64,000 bases of DNA from the NCBI RefSeq assembly GCF_030124375.1, contig NZ_JASKLS010000003.1:291327-355326 (forward strand), read 5' to 3'. Positions 1 to 7,827 of the stretch are shown here, piece by piece (the stretch's first letter is position 1; every line of letters starts with the position of its first letter). The DNA comes from Sinorhizobium sp. 6-70. Lineage in GTDB: Bacteria; Pseudomonadota; Alphaproteobacteria; Rhizobiales; Rhizobiaceae. Position numbers and translations under genes: made by a program. A model generated the notes under the pieces. The model did not search any database. It was not told the origin of the DNA and saw only the letters and a list, made by a program, of their open reading frames with translations.

Positions 1-51
1 GAGCGTGGAAAACGACAGCCTATCAAAACCTTGCATTGAATGGAGGAACCC

Positions 52-369
52 ATGAGCTCGAACTGGGTCGAGGTCTGTGCGGCCGATGAGATCGATGAAG
101 AAGACGTTATCCGTTTCGATCACGAGGGGCGCACCTTCGCTGTCTATCGCAGCCCCGATGACGAATATTTCGCGACCGATGGGCTTTGCACCCATGAGCA
201 CATTCATCTCGCCGACGGGCTGGTGATGGACGACATCATCGAATGTCCCAAGCATAACGGCCGTTTCAACTACAAGACCGGCCAGGCCAAGGGCGCCCCG
301 GTCTGTGACAACCTCCGGACCTATCCGGTGAAGGTTGAGGCCGGCAGCGTTTTCATCGCGATTTCCTGA
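52..369 (+). CDS. Rieske [2Fe-2S] ferredoxin (MocE-like)
   Basis: A 105-residue small Rieske ferredoxin that should carry electrons from a flavin reductase to an oxygenase. The cluster ligands are visible as C46-x-H48 and C65-x-x-H68, and the protein is about the usual length for single-domain Rieske ferredoxins. The ATG at 52 is preferred over the one at 40 because GGAGG at 42-46 lies just upstream of 52. The ferredoxin reductase follows 44 bp downstream, giving an electron-transfer pair. The terminal oxygenase is presumably left of the window; one upstream frame ends with a TGA overlapping the ATG at 52. It resembles MocE of Sinorhizobium, but rhizopine as substrate is not shown here. Confidence 0.9.
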   Translation: MSSNWVEVCAADEIDEEDVIRFDHEGRTFAVYRSPDDEYFATDGLCTHEHIHLADGLVMDDIIECPKHNGRFNYKTGQAKGAPVCDNLRTYPVKVEAGSVFIAIS

Positions 370-413
370 CGACAAATTGCCTTAGCGCCGAAACGGCGGA
401 GGGAGGAGACGGC

Positions 414-1640
414 ATGACACATATCGTCATCGTTGGCGCCGGCGAATGCGGCGCGCGGGCAGCGTTTGCGCTGCGGGAAAAAGGCTTCGACGGCGACATC
501 ACGCTGATCGGCGCCGAACCGCATCTTCCCTATGAGCGGCCGCCGCTTTCGAAGGAAGGGCTTGCAGGCGCCGAGGGGCCGAAATACGTCGCGAGCGCCG
601 AGCGCTATGAGGAAGCCGGGGTTGCGGTTTTGATGGACGCCCTTGTCGAAAGGATCGATCGTGACGGTAAAGCGGTGCGGCTCGCGGACGGCCGATCGAT
701 CAACTACGACCGTCTGCTGCTCGCAACCGGCGCGCGGCCGCGGGCGTTTCCAGGCGCGTCCGAAACCTCTGAGCGTATCCGGGTCCTCAGAACCCATGCC
801 GATGCCCTCGCGATCCGGGCAGCGCTTGTGCCGGGCCGAAGGATCGCAATCATCGGCGGCGGCTTCATTGGCCTCGAACTGGCCGCGACGGCGCGCAGGC
901 TGGGCGCCGAGGTCACTCTTGTCGAAGGGCTGCCGCGTCTTTTGACCCGCGGTGTGCCGGAAGAGATCGCCACTGTCGTCGCTGAAAGACACCGGCATGA
1001 AGGGGTAGAAATCATCTGCAGCGCCAAGATTGCGGCGCTCGAGGATGACGGATGCGAGGCGCGCGTTCTTCTTGCCGATGGCGGCTGCGTTTCCGCCGAT
1101 CTCGTCATCGTCGGCATTGGCGCGATACCCAACACGGAACTCGCGGAAGCTGCGGGCCTTGCGATCGACAACGGCATTGCCGTCGACGAGACGCTGCGGA
1201 CGTCAGATCCCGACATCTATGCCGCTGGCGACTGCTGCTCCTTCCCGCTGTCGCATTCCGGCGGGCGGCGGGTGCGGCTCGAGGCCTGGCGCAACGCCCA
1301 GGACCAGGGAACTCTGGTCGCCGCGAACCTCATCGGCGGGTCAGAGCCCGTCTCCAGCGTGCCGTGGTTCTGGTCGGATCAATACGACCTGACGCTGCAG
1401 ATCACCGGCATTGCCGACGGCGCGGTGGCGACGGTTCGGCGCGATATGGAGGCGGGAGCCTTCATTCTCTTTCACCTGGATGGCGAAGGCCGGCTGATCG
1501 CCGCAAGCGGTATCGGCCCCGGCAATGCCGTTGCCCGCGACATCCGCCTTGCCGAAATGCTGATTACTGCGGGCAGCCGGCCGGCCCCAGAGGCGCTCGC
1601 CTCTCCAAACACCAAACTCAGGAAGCTGCTTGCAGCGTGA
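414..1640 (+). CDS. FAD-dependent ferredoxin reductase
   Basis: A 408-residue pyridine-nucleotide reductase that should oxidise NAD(P)H and reduce the adjacent Rieske ferredoxin. An N-terminal FAD fold begins IVGAGECGARAA, a second dinucleotide fold reads IIGGGFIGLELAA near residue 145, and the FAD-contacting YAAGDCC motif follows in the C-terminal half. Length and motif order match the rubredoxin/putidaredoxin reductase family. GGAGGGAGGAG precedes the start. The same-strand PanB-like and purU genes downstream suggest an operon that oxidises a methylated or otherwise C1-releasing substrate. The physiological partner is inferred from adjacency. Confidence 0.9.
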   Translation: MTHIVIVGAGECGARAAFALREKGFDGDITLIGAEPHLPYERPPLSKEGLAGAEGPKYVASAERYEEAGVAVLMDALVERIDRDGKAVRLADGRSINYDRLLLATGARPRAFPGASETSERIRVLRTHADALAIRAALVPGRRIAIIGGGFIGLELAATARRLGAEVTLVEGLPRLLTRGVPEEIATVVAERHRHEGVEIICSAKIAALEDDGCEARVLLADGGCVSADLVIVGIGAIPNTELAEAAGLAIDNGIAVDETLRTSDPDIYAAGDCCSFPLSHSGGRRVRLEAWRNAQDQGTLVAANLIGGSEPVSSVPWFWSDQYDLTLQITGIADGAVATVRRDMEAGAFILFHLDGEGRLIAASGIGPGNAVARDIRLAEMLITAGSRPAPEALASPNTKLRKLLAA

Positions 1641-1683
1641 ACGCCGCAACAATCAAATCTTGCGTTCCTCAAGGGAGATCTCG

Positions 1684-2505
1684 ATGAGACACCGTCGTCC
1701 GACTGTTGCCGATCTTTTGTCGATCAAGGGCCAGAGGCAGCTTACCATGCTGCGCGTCGTGACACTTGAAGAGGCGGAAGCCGCCGAAGGGGCAGGCATC
1801 GACCTCGTTTCGGTTCCCCCCGCGCTGCTCGGCCCGGAATTCAGGGAGGTGGCGCCGTCCGTCTTCGCCTTCCCGGGTCTCGAATATGGTGACCATGTCA
1901 CGGCCGACGACTATATCCGCGCCGCCTTCAAGGCGCTGAAAGCAGGCGGTGATGCCGTCTATTGCGCCGCGAGCCTTTCGATCGTCCGACGCATGCGCGA
2001 CGAGGGCATTCCCGTTTGCGGCCATGTCGGGCTCATCCCCTCGAAGGCGACCTGGACCGGCGGCTTCCGCGCTGTGGGCAAGACCGCCGAAGGCGCGCTT
2101 GAGGTCTGGCGACAGGTGAGGGCGCTCGAAGAGGCCGGTGCATTCGCGGCGGAGATCGAGGTCGTCCCGGCAGAGGTGGCAATGGCGATCTCGAAGCGGA
2201 GCTCGCTGCTGATGCTTTCGATGGGCGCTGGCGCCGGATGCGATGCGCAATATCTTTTCGCGGAAGACGTGCTCGGCCAAAATCGCGGCCATTGCCCTCG
2301 CCACGCGAAGGTCTACCGCAATTTTGCCGCCGAATATGAGAAACTGCAGCAGGAGCGCATCGCGGCCTTCCGCGAATATGCCGAGGACGTGCGCTCCGGT
2401 GCCTATCCGCAAAAGGCGCACATGGTCGGCATCGAGCCGCGGGAGCTGGAGGAATTCCTCGGCAAGCTCGATGCACAGGAGGGGGCTTCGTTGCGGGCAA
2501 GATGA
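1684..2505 (+). CDS. PanB-like (ketopantoate hydroxymethyltransferase superfamily) protein
   Basis: A 273-residue TIM-barrel protein related to PanB, which transfers a hydroxymethyl group from methylene-tetrahydrofolate. The segment GHVGLIPSK near residue 115 and AGAFAAEIEVVPAEVA near 155 match PanB, including the catalytic glutamate. The usual metal-binding GDS segment reads SVPPA and the usual V-K-L-E segment reads AVYCAAS, so ordinary ketopantoate synthesis is doubtful. The ATG at 1684 is chosen because GGGAG lies just upstream; a TTG at 1630 would overlap the reductase. It sits between a ferredoxin reductase and purU, which suggests a role in handling C1 units. The reaction is unknown. 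Confidence 0.75.
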   Translation: MRHRRPTVADLLSIKGQRQLTMLRVVTLEEAEAAEGAGIDLVSVPPALLGPEFREVAPSVFAFPGLEYGDHVTADDYIRAAFKALKAGGDAVYCAASLSIVRRMRDEGIPVCGHVGLIPSKATWTGGFRAVGKTAEGALEVWRQVRALEEAGAFAAEIEVVPAEVAMAISKRSSLLMLSMGAGAGCDAQYLFAEDVLGQNRGHCPRHAKVYRNFAAEYEKLQQERIAAFREYAEDVRSGAYPQKAHMVGIEPRELEEFLGKLDAQEGASLRAR

Positions 2506-2636
2506 CAGCGACAGCGCGGAGCGCCGTTTCAGACGCAAAAAACGTCGCAGCAGCACTTTGTATCGCTGCCGGTCTCAGCCTTTAATTGGCCCCTCCAAGA
2601 ACCAGCGCAGTAGACACGCGACAGCAAGGACGAATG

Positions 2637-3521
2637 ATGCACACTTACGTTTTGACGGTATCCTGCAAATCCACCCGCGGCATCGTCGCTGCGCTTTCCG
2701 GCTACCTCGCCGAACAGGGCTGCAACATCATCGACAGCTCGCAGTTCGACGATCTCGAAACGGGCCTGTTTTTCATGCGCATCAGCTTCATTTCGGAAGA
2801 AGGCGTCGCTCGCGCGTCACTCGAGGAAGGGCTGACGCCGATAGCCGCGAAATTCGCAATGGCAACGGCTCTTCACGACCAGTCGGAGCGTACCAAAGTG
2901 CTGTTGATGGTGTCGCGTTTCGGTCATTGCCTCAACGACCTGCTCTACCGCTGGAAGATCGGCGCGCTGCCGATCGACATCGTCGGCGTCGTCTCCAACC
3001 ACTTCGACTACCAGAAGGTGGTCGTCAACCACGACATCCCGTTCCACTGCATCAAGGTGACGAAGGAAAACAAACCGAAGGCGGAAGCACAACTGATGGA
3101 ACTCGTCGAGCAGACCGGCGCGGAACTGATCGTGCTCGCCCGCTACATGCAGGTCTTGTCCGATGCGCTCTGCAAGAAGATGTCGGGCCGGATCATCAAT
3201 ATTCACCACTCGTTCCTGCCGAGCTTCAAGGGCGCCAACCCTTACAAGCAGGCCTATGAGCGCGGCGTGAAGCTGATCGGCGCGACGGCGCATTACGTCA
3301 CCGCCGATCTCGACGAGGGTCCGATCATCGAGCAGGACATCGCCCGCATCACCCATGCGCAAAGCGCCGAGGACCATGTCTCGATCGGCCGCGACGTCGA
3401 AAGCCAGGTGCTGGCCCGCGCCGTCCACGCCCATATCCACCACCGCTGCTTCATCAACGGCAACCGCGTCGTCGTCTTCCCGCCGAGCCCAGGAAGCTAT
3501 GCGTCGGAACGGATGGGGTGA
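2637..3521 (+). CDS. purU: Formyltetrahydrofolate deformylase PurU
   Basis: Hydrolyses 10-formyl-tetrahydrofolate to formate and tetrahydrofolate in the cytoplasm. The 294-residue protein has an N-terminal ACT domain (about residues 1-80, starting HTYVLTVSCKSTRGIVAALSGYL) and a formyltransferase domain carrying the HHSFLPSFKG motif and the downstream DEGPIIEQD segment. Length is normal for PurU. Of two adjacent ATGs (2634, 2637), the second has better spacing to AAGGA at 2626-2630. Placement behind oxygenase electron carriers and a PanB-like protein fits a demethylation pathway that must recycle folate-bound C1 units, probably in addition to a housekeeping copy elsewhere. Confidence 0.93.
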   Translation: MHTYVLTVSCKSTRGIVAALSGYLAEQGCNIIDSSQFDDLETGLFFMRISFISEEGVARASLEEGLTPIAAKFAMATALHDQSERTKVLLMVSRFGHCLNDLLYRWKIGALPIDIVGVVSNHFDYQKVVVNHDIPFHCIKVTKENKPKAEAQLMELVEQTGAELIVLARYMQVLSDALCKKMSGRIINIHHSFLPSFKGANPYKQAYERGVKLIGATAHYVTADLDEGPIIEQDIARITHAQSAEDHVSIGRDVESQVLARAVHAHIHHRCFINGNRVVVFPPSPGSYASERMG

Positions 3522-3909
3522 TTGGGTGATTGATGGAGGGCGGCCGGCGAAAGATTGCTATCAATCGCCGGCTGCCGGGTCTCGCGGACTCGCGTCTACC
3601 GTAGAGTTTTGCACCGAAGACACGTTCGACGACCTCCGCCGTCGCCCCGTCGGGCCACCGCAGGGACAGCAGCCACTTCCTGCCAACTACCTAGCGCCGG
3701 GCGCATTCTAGGGAGCGGACGCACAAGTTGCCCGCGTGCCGGTTCAAGATGTCGCTTGGTATGTTCAGATGGCACCCCAATCTTCCCACACCGAAAGAAG
3801 ACCCTCGGTTTGGCGATTCCGTCCCGTCGGAACCCATGGGACCATTTTTTGATTGGGCCAAATTCGCTGCCGCCGTGTGCCAGCCTAGTTGTCATTCACT
3901 GTGATGAGG
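3522..3909. other. Intergenic stretch, no gene recognised
   Basis: About 390 bp between purU and the promoter of the next regulator. No reading frame in it has a ribosome binding site and protein-like composition. It holds one inverted repeat just after purU, listed separately. Confidence 0.6.
3543..3572. terminator. Inverted repeat downstream of purU
   Basis: GCCGGCGA (3543-3550) and TCGCCGGC (3565-3572) form a perfect 8-bp stem with a 14-nt loop, 21 bp after the purU stop. There is no T-run, so it may be an mRNA 3'-end hairpin rather than a classical intrinsic terminator. Confidence 0.4.
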
Positions 3910-3956
3910 TTGACTCGACTTCTATGGTGAGTATTCTAAACAAATTGGTATGACCA
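3910..3956 (+). promoter_or_regulatory. Promoter with overlapping FadR-type operator
   Basis: TTGACT (3910-3915), a 16-bp spacer and TATTCT (3932-3937) form a plausible sigma70-type promoter. The predicted transcription start falls at the palindrome TGGTATGACCA (3946-3956), which fits the TNGTNNNACNA pattern known for FadR/FCD-subfamily GntR regulators. The next gene encodes such a regulator, so autorepression is inferred. Confidence 0.6.
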
Positions 3957-3994
3957 CTTGGCCGCCTGACGGCGAGTCGATATCGAGGAGCACG

Positions 3995-4738
3995 ATGTTT
4001 TCTGCCGTGGAATCGCGCCGCCTGTATCGGCAAGTCGCGGACCAAATCCGGGGCCTGATAGAGCGGGGCGACTTGGCGCCCGGTTCGAGGCTTCCGTCCG
4101 AGCGGGAGCTCGCGCACAAGCTTGGTGTTTCGCGTCCCACCATCCGGGAAGCATTGATCGTGCTCGAGGTCGAAGGCTTCATCGATATCCGCATGGGATC
4201 AGGCATCTATGTCACGGCACGCGAGGTGCCAGCGTCCGATACGCCGCCGGAGGATTTCGAAGGTCCATTCGAATTGCTGAGGGCGAGGGCGGTGGTCGAG
4301 TGCGCGATTGCCGAGGAGGCGGCGCGATTGGCACGCCCCGAGCATATCGCCATCATCGACGACAATCTGAAGCGGATGGCTGCGGTGCTTGAGGATCGCC
4401 GCCAGGCGCTTGCGCTTGATCGCGAGTTCCATGTCATCGTCTCCAGCATCATCGCCAATCAGACGCTGAATCGCTTCGTCAGCAGCATCCACGACATGCG
4501 CATGACGCCCTATTTTGAGAAGCTGGCGAGCTATTTCGAGAATACCGAGACCTGGCGCGCCGCGATGGAGGAGCATCGCGTGATCCGCGACGCGATCGCT
4601 ACCGGAGATCCAGCGGCAGCGCGTGCCGCGATGCGTGCGCATCTCGATCAATCCCAGCTTCGTTTGTCGGCCAGCTTCGGGGAGGAGCCGAACGACGGCG
4701 CAATACCGGCTGCGTGGAGGCGCGTCGAGGACAACTGA
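3995..4738 (+). CDS. GntR-family regulator, FadR/FCD subfamily
   Basis: A 247-residue DNA-binding regulator. The N-terminal winged helix-turn-helix (about residues 5-70) includes the signature PSERELAHKLGVSRPTIREALIVLEVEGFI, and an all-helical FCD ligand-binding domain follows, with conserved D/H positions in LDREFHVIV and EHRVIRDAI. The ATG at 3995 is preferred because GAGGAG (3985-3990) precedes it; an in-frame ATG at 3950 lies inside the putative operator. It heads a same-strand TRAP transporter and dehydrogenase operon and probably responds to a sugar acid or other carboxylate. The ligand is inferred from context only. Confidence 0.88.
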   Translation: MFSAVESRRLYRQVADQIRGLIERGDLAPGSRLPSERELAHKLGVSRPTIREALIVLEVEGFIDIRMGSGIYVTAREVPASDTPPEDFEGPFELLRARAVVECAIAEEAARLARPEHIAIIDDNLKRMAAVLEDRRQALALDREFHVIVSSIIANQTLNRFVSSIHDMRMTPYFEKLASYFENTETWRAAMEEHRVIRDAIATGDPAAARAAMRAHLDQSQLRLSASFGEEPNDGAIPAAWRRVEDN

Positions 4739-4805
4739 CACTGACGGGTTGAAAGTGGGATGCGTCCCGCTTTGAGCAATCACTTCACATTGGAGGAGGA
4801 ACAAG

Positions 4806-5780
4806 ATGAAGTCCAAACTGTTGATGCTACTGGGTGCGACTGCAACTATCCTGGTTTCGGCGCTCGCCGCTCAAGCTCAGACGGCGCTTAAATGGGCGCA
4901 TGTCTATGAGACTTCGGAGCCGTTCCATACCGAATCCGTCTGGGCAGCCGAAGAAATCGCCAAGCGCACCGAGGGGCGCTACAAGATCGACGTCTTCCCG
5001 GCCTCGCAACTTGGTAAGGAGGCTGATCTCAATCAGGGCCTGAAACTCGGCACCGTCGATATCATCATCTCCGGTTCGAGCTTCGCCGCGCGCGAATACG
5101 CGCCGATCGGGGTCACCTATTTCCCCTATACGTTCCGCGACCCGGCGCATTTGATCGCCTATACGAAAAGCGACGTGTTCAAGCGGCTGGCCAAGGGATA
5201 TGAGGACGCTTCCGGCAACCATATCACCGCGGTCACCTATTACGGCACGCGCCATACAACTTCGAACAAGCCGATCGCCAAATGCGCCGACTTGCAGGGG
5301 CTGAAGATGCGCGTTCCGGATGTTCCGGCCTACCTCGCCATGCCGCGCGCCTGTGGCGCCAACACGACGCCGATCGCCTTTGCGGAAGTCTATCTCGCAT
5401 TGCAGAACGGCACGGTGGAAGCCCAGGAAAACCCGCTGACGACAATCGAGGCGAAGAAGTTCTTCGAAGTGCAGAAGCACATCGTTCTGACCGGCCACAT
5501 CGTCGATCACCTGAACACGGTCGTGTCTAAGAACCTGTGGTCACAACTCTCCGATGCCGACAAGCAAATCTTCACCGACGTGATGCAGGAGGCAGCCGAG
5601 CGCGCCACCAAGATCATCGAGGAGCGTGAGCAGAAACTCGTTCAGACTTTCAAGGAGCGCGGCATCGAAGTGACTGACGTCGACAAGGCCGATTTCGAGG
5701 CGACCGTGATGGACAAGGTGGCGCTCGAAGACTTTGGCTACAAGAAAGAAGACTGGGAGGCCATCCGCGCCGTCAAGTGA
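4806..5780 (+). CDS. TRAP transporter solute-binding protein (DctP family)
   Basis: Periplasmic receptor of a tripartite ATP-independent transporter. The 324-residue protein begins with a signal peptide (hydrophobic segment to about residue 24, AAQAQ cleavage region). It carries the family core KMRVPDVPAYLAM followed by PIAFAEVYLALQNGTVEAQENP; the arginine in MRVP normally pairs with the carboxylate of the ligand. A strong GGAGGA precedes the start. The two membrane subunits follow directly. By family knowledge the substrate is an organic or sugar acid; the neighbouring idonate-dehydrogenase-like enzyme points to a sugar acid, which is inference. Confidence 0.92.
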   Translation: MKSKLLMLLGATATILVSALAAQAQTALKWAHVYETSEPFHTESVWAAEEIAKRTEGRYKIDVFPASQLGKEADLNQGLKLGTVDIIISGSSFAAREYAPIGVTYFPYTFRDPAHLIAYTKSDVFKRLAKGYEDASGNHITAVTYYGTRHTTSNKPIAKCADLQGLKMRVPDVPAYLAMPRACGANTTPIAFAEVYLALQNGTVEAQENPLTTIEAKKFFEVQKHIVLTGHIVDHLNTVVSKNLWSQLSDADKQIFTDVMQEAAERATKIIEEREQKLVQTFKERGIEVTDVDKADFEATVMDKVALEDFGYKKEDWEAIRAVK

Positions 5781-5789
5781 ATCGTTGAC

Positions 5790-5813
5790 GCCGGCCGCAT
5801 GCCAGCGGCCGGC
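5790..5813 (+). promoter_or_regulatory. Hairpin between dctP and dctQ homologues
   Basis: GCCGGCCGC (5790-5798) and GCGGCCGGC (5805-5813) form a perfect 9-bp stem with loop ATGCCA, 10 bp after the binding-protein stop. It may stabilise the upstream mRNA or limit expression of the membrane subunits. The loop contains an ATG in frame with the next gene, which is therefore an unlikely start. Confidence 0.65.
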
Positions 5814-5834
5814 ACTCCGCCCACCGTTTGCCGG

Positions 5835-6416
5835 ATGATCGCCATGCCACAGGAAGTCCATTTGCAAGTGACGCCGGAGGAAATTGCCCAATCCTTCGAC
5901 GAAGCCCCGCCAGCCGCGGATGTCTCGAATTATGCCTTCGAGGACTGGGTCACGCTCGCCATCTTCTGGGTGATGACGGGATGCGTGTTCCTGCAGTTCT
6001 TCACCCGCTACGTGCTCAACGATTCCTATGCCTGGACGGAGGAGATCGCCACCAACTGCCTGATCGGCGTGGTGTTCCTCGGCTCCGTCATGTGCGTCAG
6101 GGTCTCGCGGCACATCCAGGTCGACGTGCTCTATCACTATCTGCCGCGGCCGGTGGCGCGAGGCATGGCGATCTTTGTCGATCTCGTGCGCATCGGCTTC
6201 TTCGCCTATGCCTGCTGGCTGATGTGGCGCTATGTGGCGATCGTTGCCAACGAGCGCATGGTGACGGTCGATCTGCCGCGCAACATCGTCTTCTACAGCG
6301 TGATGGCCGGTTTCGTGCTGATGCTCGTCCGCTCCGTCCAGGTGTTTATCGCCAATCAGCGCCGCGGTTATTCGGTTCTCGAAAAGCCCGAGGAATTCCA
6401 AAAGGTTGAGGGCTGA
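5835..6416 (+). CDS. TRAP transporter small permease (DctQ family)
   Basis: Small membrane subunit that links the periplasmic receptor to the large permease. About 193 residues with four hydrophobic segments, beginning near DWVTLAIFWVMTGCVFLQFF, and the family hallmark YAWTEEIATNCLIGVVFLGS. The earliest in-frame ATG (5799) sits in a hairpin loop, so the start is more likely 5835 or 5844; the latter has GGATGA 5 nt upstream. The stop lies 4 bp before the large permease start, consistent with coupled translation. Length is slightly above average because of an N-terminal cytoplasmic extension. Confidence 0.85.
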   Translation: MIAMPQEVHLQVTPEEIAQSFDEAPPAADVSNYAFEDWVTLAIFWVMTGCVFLQFFTRYVLNDSYAWTEEIATNCLIGVVFLGSVMCVRVSRHIQVDVLYHYLPRPVARGMAIFVDLVRIGFFAYACWLMWRYVAIVANERMVTVDLPRNIVFYSVMAGFVLMLVRSVQVFIANQRRGYSVLEKPEEFQKVEG

Positions 6417-6420
6417 TCCA

Positions 6421-7827
6421 ATGCTGCTGCTCGTCGGTTCGTTTCTTCTCCTGATGCTGGTGGGTGTGCCGGTCGCCATCTCGATGGCCGTGGCATCCGT
6501 CCTCTATCTGGTCTTCTACAATGTCGCGCCCGACATCATCGCGGCACAGCGAATGATCGCCGGCGTCGAGAGTTTTCCGCTGCTCGCCGTGCCGTTCTTC
6601 ATTCTGGCCGGCAACCTGATGAATTCCGCGGGCGTCACCGGCCGCATCTACTCCTTCGCCGTAGCGCTCGTCGGCTGGATGAAAGGGGGATTGGCACAGG
6701 TCAATATTATCGGCTCGGTGATCTTTTCCGGCATGTCCGGCACAGCACTCGCCGATGCCGCCGGCATCGGTACGATCGAGATCAAGGCGATGAAAGATCA
6801 CGGCTATCCGGTCGAGGCCGCCGTTGGCGTCACCGCCGCCTCGGCGACGCTCGGGCCCATCTTTCCACCGTCGCTGCCCTTCGTGATCTACGGCATGATG
6901 GCGAACGTCTCGATCGGCGCGCTGTTCATGGCCGGCATCGTGCCGGGCGTGGTGATGACAGTGCTGATGATGCTGACGGTCGCGATCTTTGCATATAAGC
7001 GCGGTTGGGGCTCGGACACGCCTTTCGAGATGAAGCGATTGCTCTCGGCTTCGCTTGAAGTCGTCGTCGTGCTCTGCGTACCGATCGTCGTCTATCTCCT
7101 GATGTCGGCGGGGTTGTCGATGAATGCCGCCGCCGGCATTGCCCTTCTGATGCTGCTCGCCCTTGACTGGTATTTCGACTTCTCGGCCGTCATGGCGCTG
7201 ATGACACCGGTCATTCTGATCGGCGGCATGACGATGGGCTGGTTTACACCGACGGAAGCGGCCGTCGCCGCCGTTCTCTGGTCGCTGTTTTTGGGGCTGG
7301 TGCGCTACCGGACGATGACCGTATCGACGCTGGCGCGGGCGACTTTCGACACCATCGAGACGACCGCTTCAGTGCTCTTCATCGTCACGGCGGCTTCCAT
7401 TTTTGCGTGGCTGTTGACGGTCAGCCAGGCCGCCCAGATGCTATCCGGTGCGATTTTGACGATCACCGAGAACAAATGGGTTTTCCTGATCCTGGTAAAC
7501 CTCTTGATGCTGTTCGTCGGCTGCTTCCTGGACACGATCGCCGCGATCACGATCCTCGTGCCGATCCTGCTGCCTTTGTCGGCCCAGTTCGGGATCGACC
7601 CGGTTCACTTTGGCCTGATCATGACGCTTAACCTGATGATCGGCCTCTTGCATCCCCCGCTTGGCATGGTGCTCTTCGTTCTGTCCCGCGTGGCGAAGCT
7701 GTCGGTGGAGCGAACAACGATGGCGATCCTGCCTTGGCTCCTGCCGCTCTTTATCGCGCTTATCCTCATCACCTTCGTTCCGGCGATCACGCTCTGGTTG
7801 CCGAGTGCAGTCGGGTTGATCCGCTGA
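6421..7827 (+). CDS. TRAP transporter large permease (DctM family)
   Basis: Main transport channel of the TRAP system, energised by an ion gradient. The 468-residue protein has about 12-13 hydrophobic segments. Family motifs include the region AVPFFILAGNLMNSAGVTGRIY, the GMSGTALADAAGIGTIEIKAMKDHGYP loop, and GPIFPPSLPFVIYG. It is longer than the typical ~425 residues because of an extra hydrophobic stretch around residues 215-250. The start at 6421 follows GAGGG at about 6408. Its stop overlaps the dehydrogenase start (TGATG at 7825-7829), indicating translational coupling. Confidence 0.92.
   Translation: MLLLVGSFLLLMLVGVPVAISMAVASVLYLVFYNVAPDIIAAQRMIAGVESFPLLAVPFFILAGNLMNSAGVTGRIYSFAVALVGWMKGGLAQVNIIGSVIFSGMSGTALADAAGIGTIEIKAMKDHGYPVEAAVGVTAASATLGPIFPPSLPFVIYGMMANVSIGALFMAGIVPGVVMTVLMMLTVAIFAYKRGWGSDTPFEMKRLLSASLEVVVVLCVPIVVYLLMSAGLSMNAAAGIALLMLLALDWYFDFSAVMALMTPVILIGGMTMGWFTPTEAAVAAVLWSLFLGLVRYRTMTVSTLARATFDTIETTASVLFIVTAASIFAWLLTVSQAAQMLSGAILTITENKWVFLILVNLLMLFVGCFLDTIAAITILVPILLPLSAQFGIDPVHFGLIMTLNLMIGLLHPPLGMVLFVLSRVAKLSVERTTMAILPWLLPLFIALILITFVPAITLWLPSAVGLIR

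Noticed and set aside
321..998. 225-residue minus-strand frame opposite the ferredoxin reductase
   Set aside because: Antisense to a gene with intact FAD and NAD motifs, and no family features of its own.
5799..5801. ATG as start of the TRAP small permease
   Set aside because: It is in the loop of a 9-bp GC hairpin and lacks a ribosome binding site; later ATGs are better placed.
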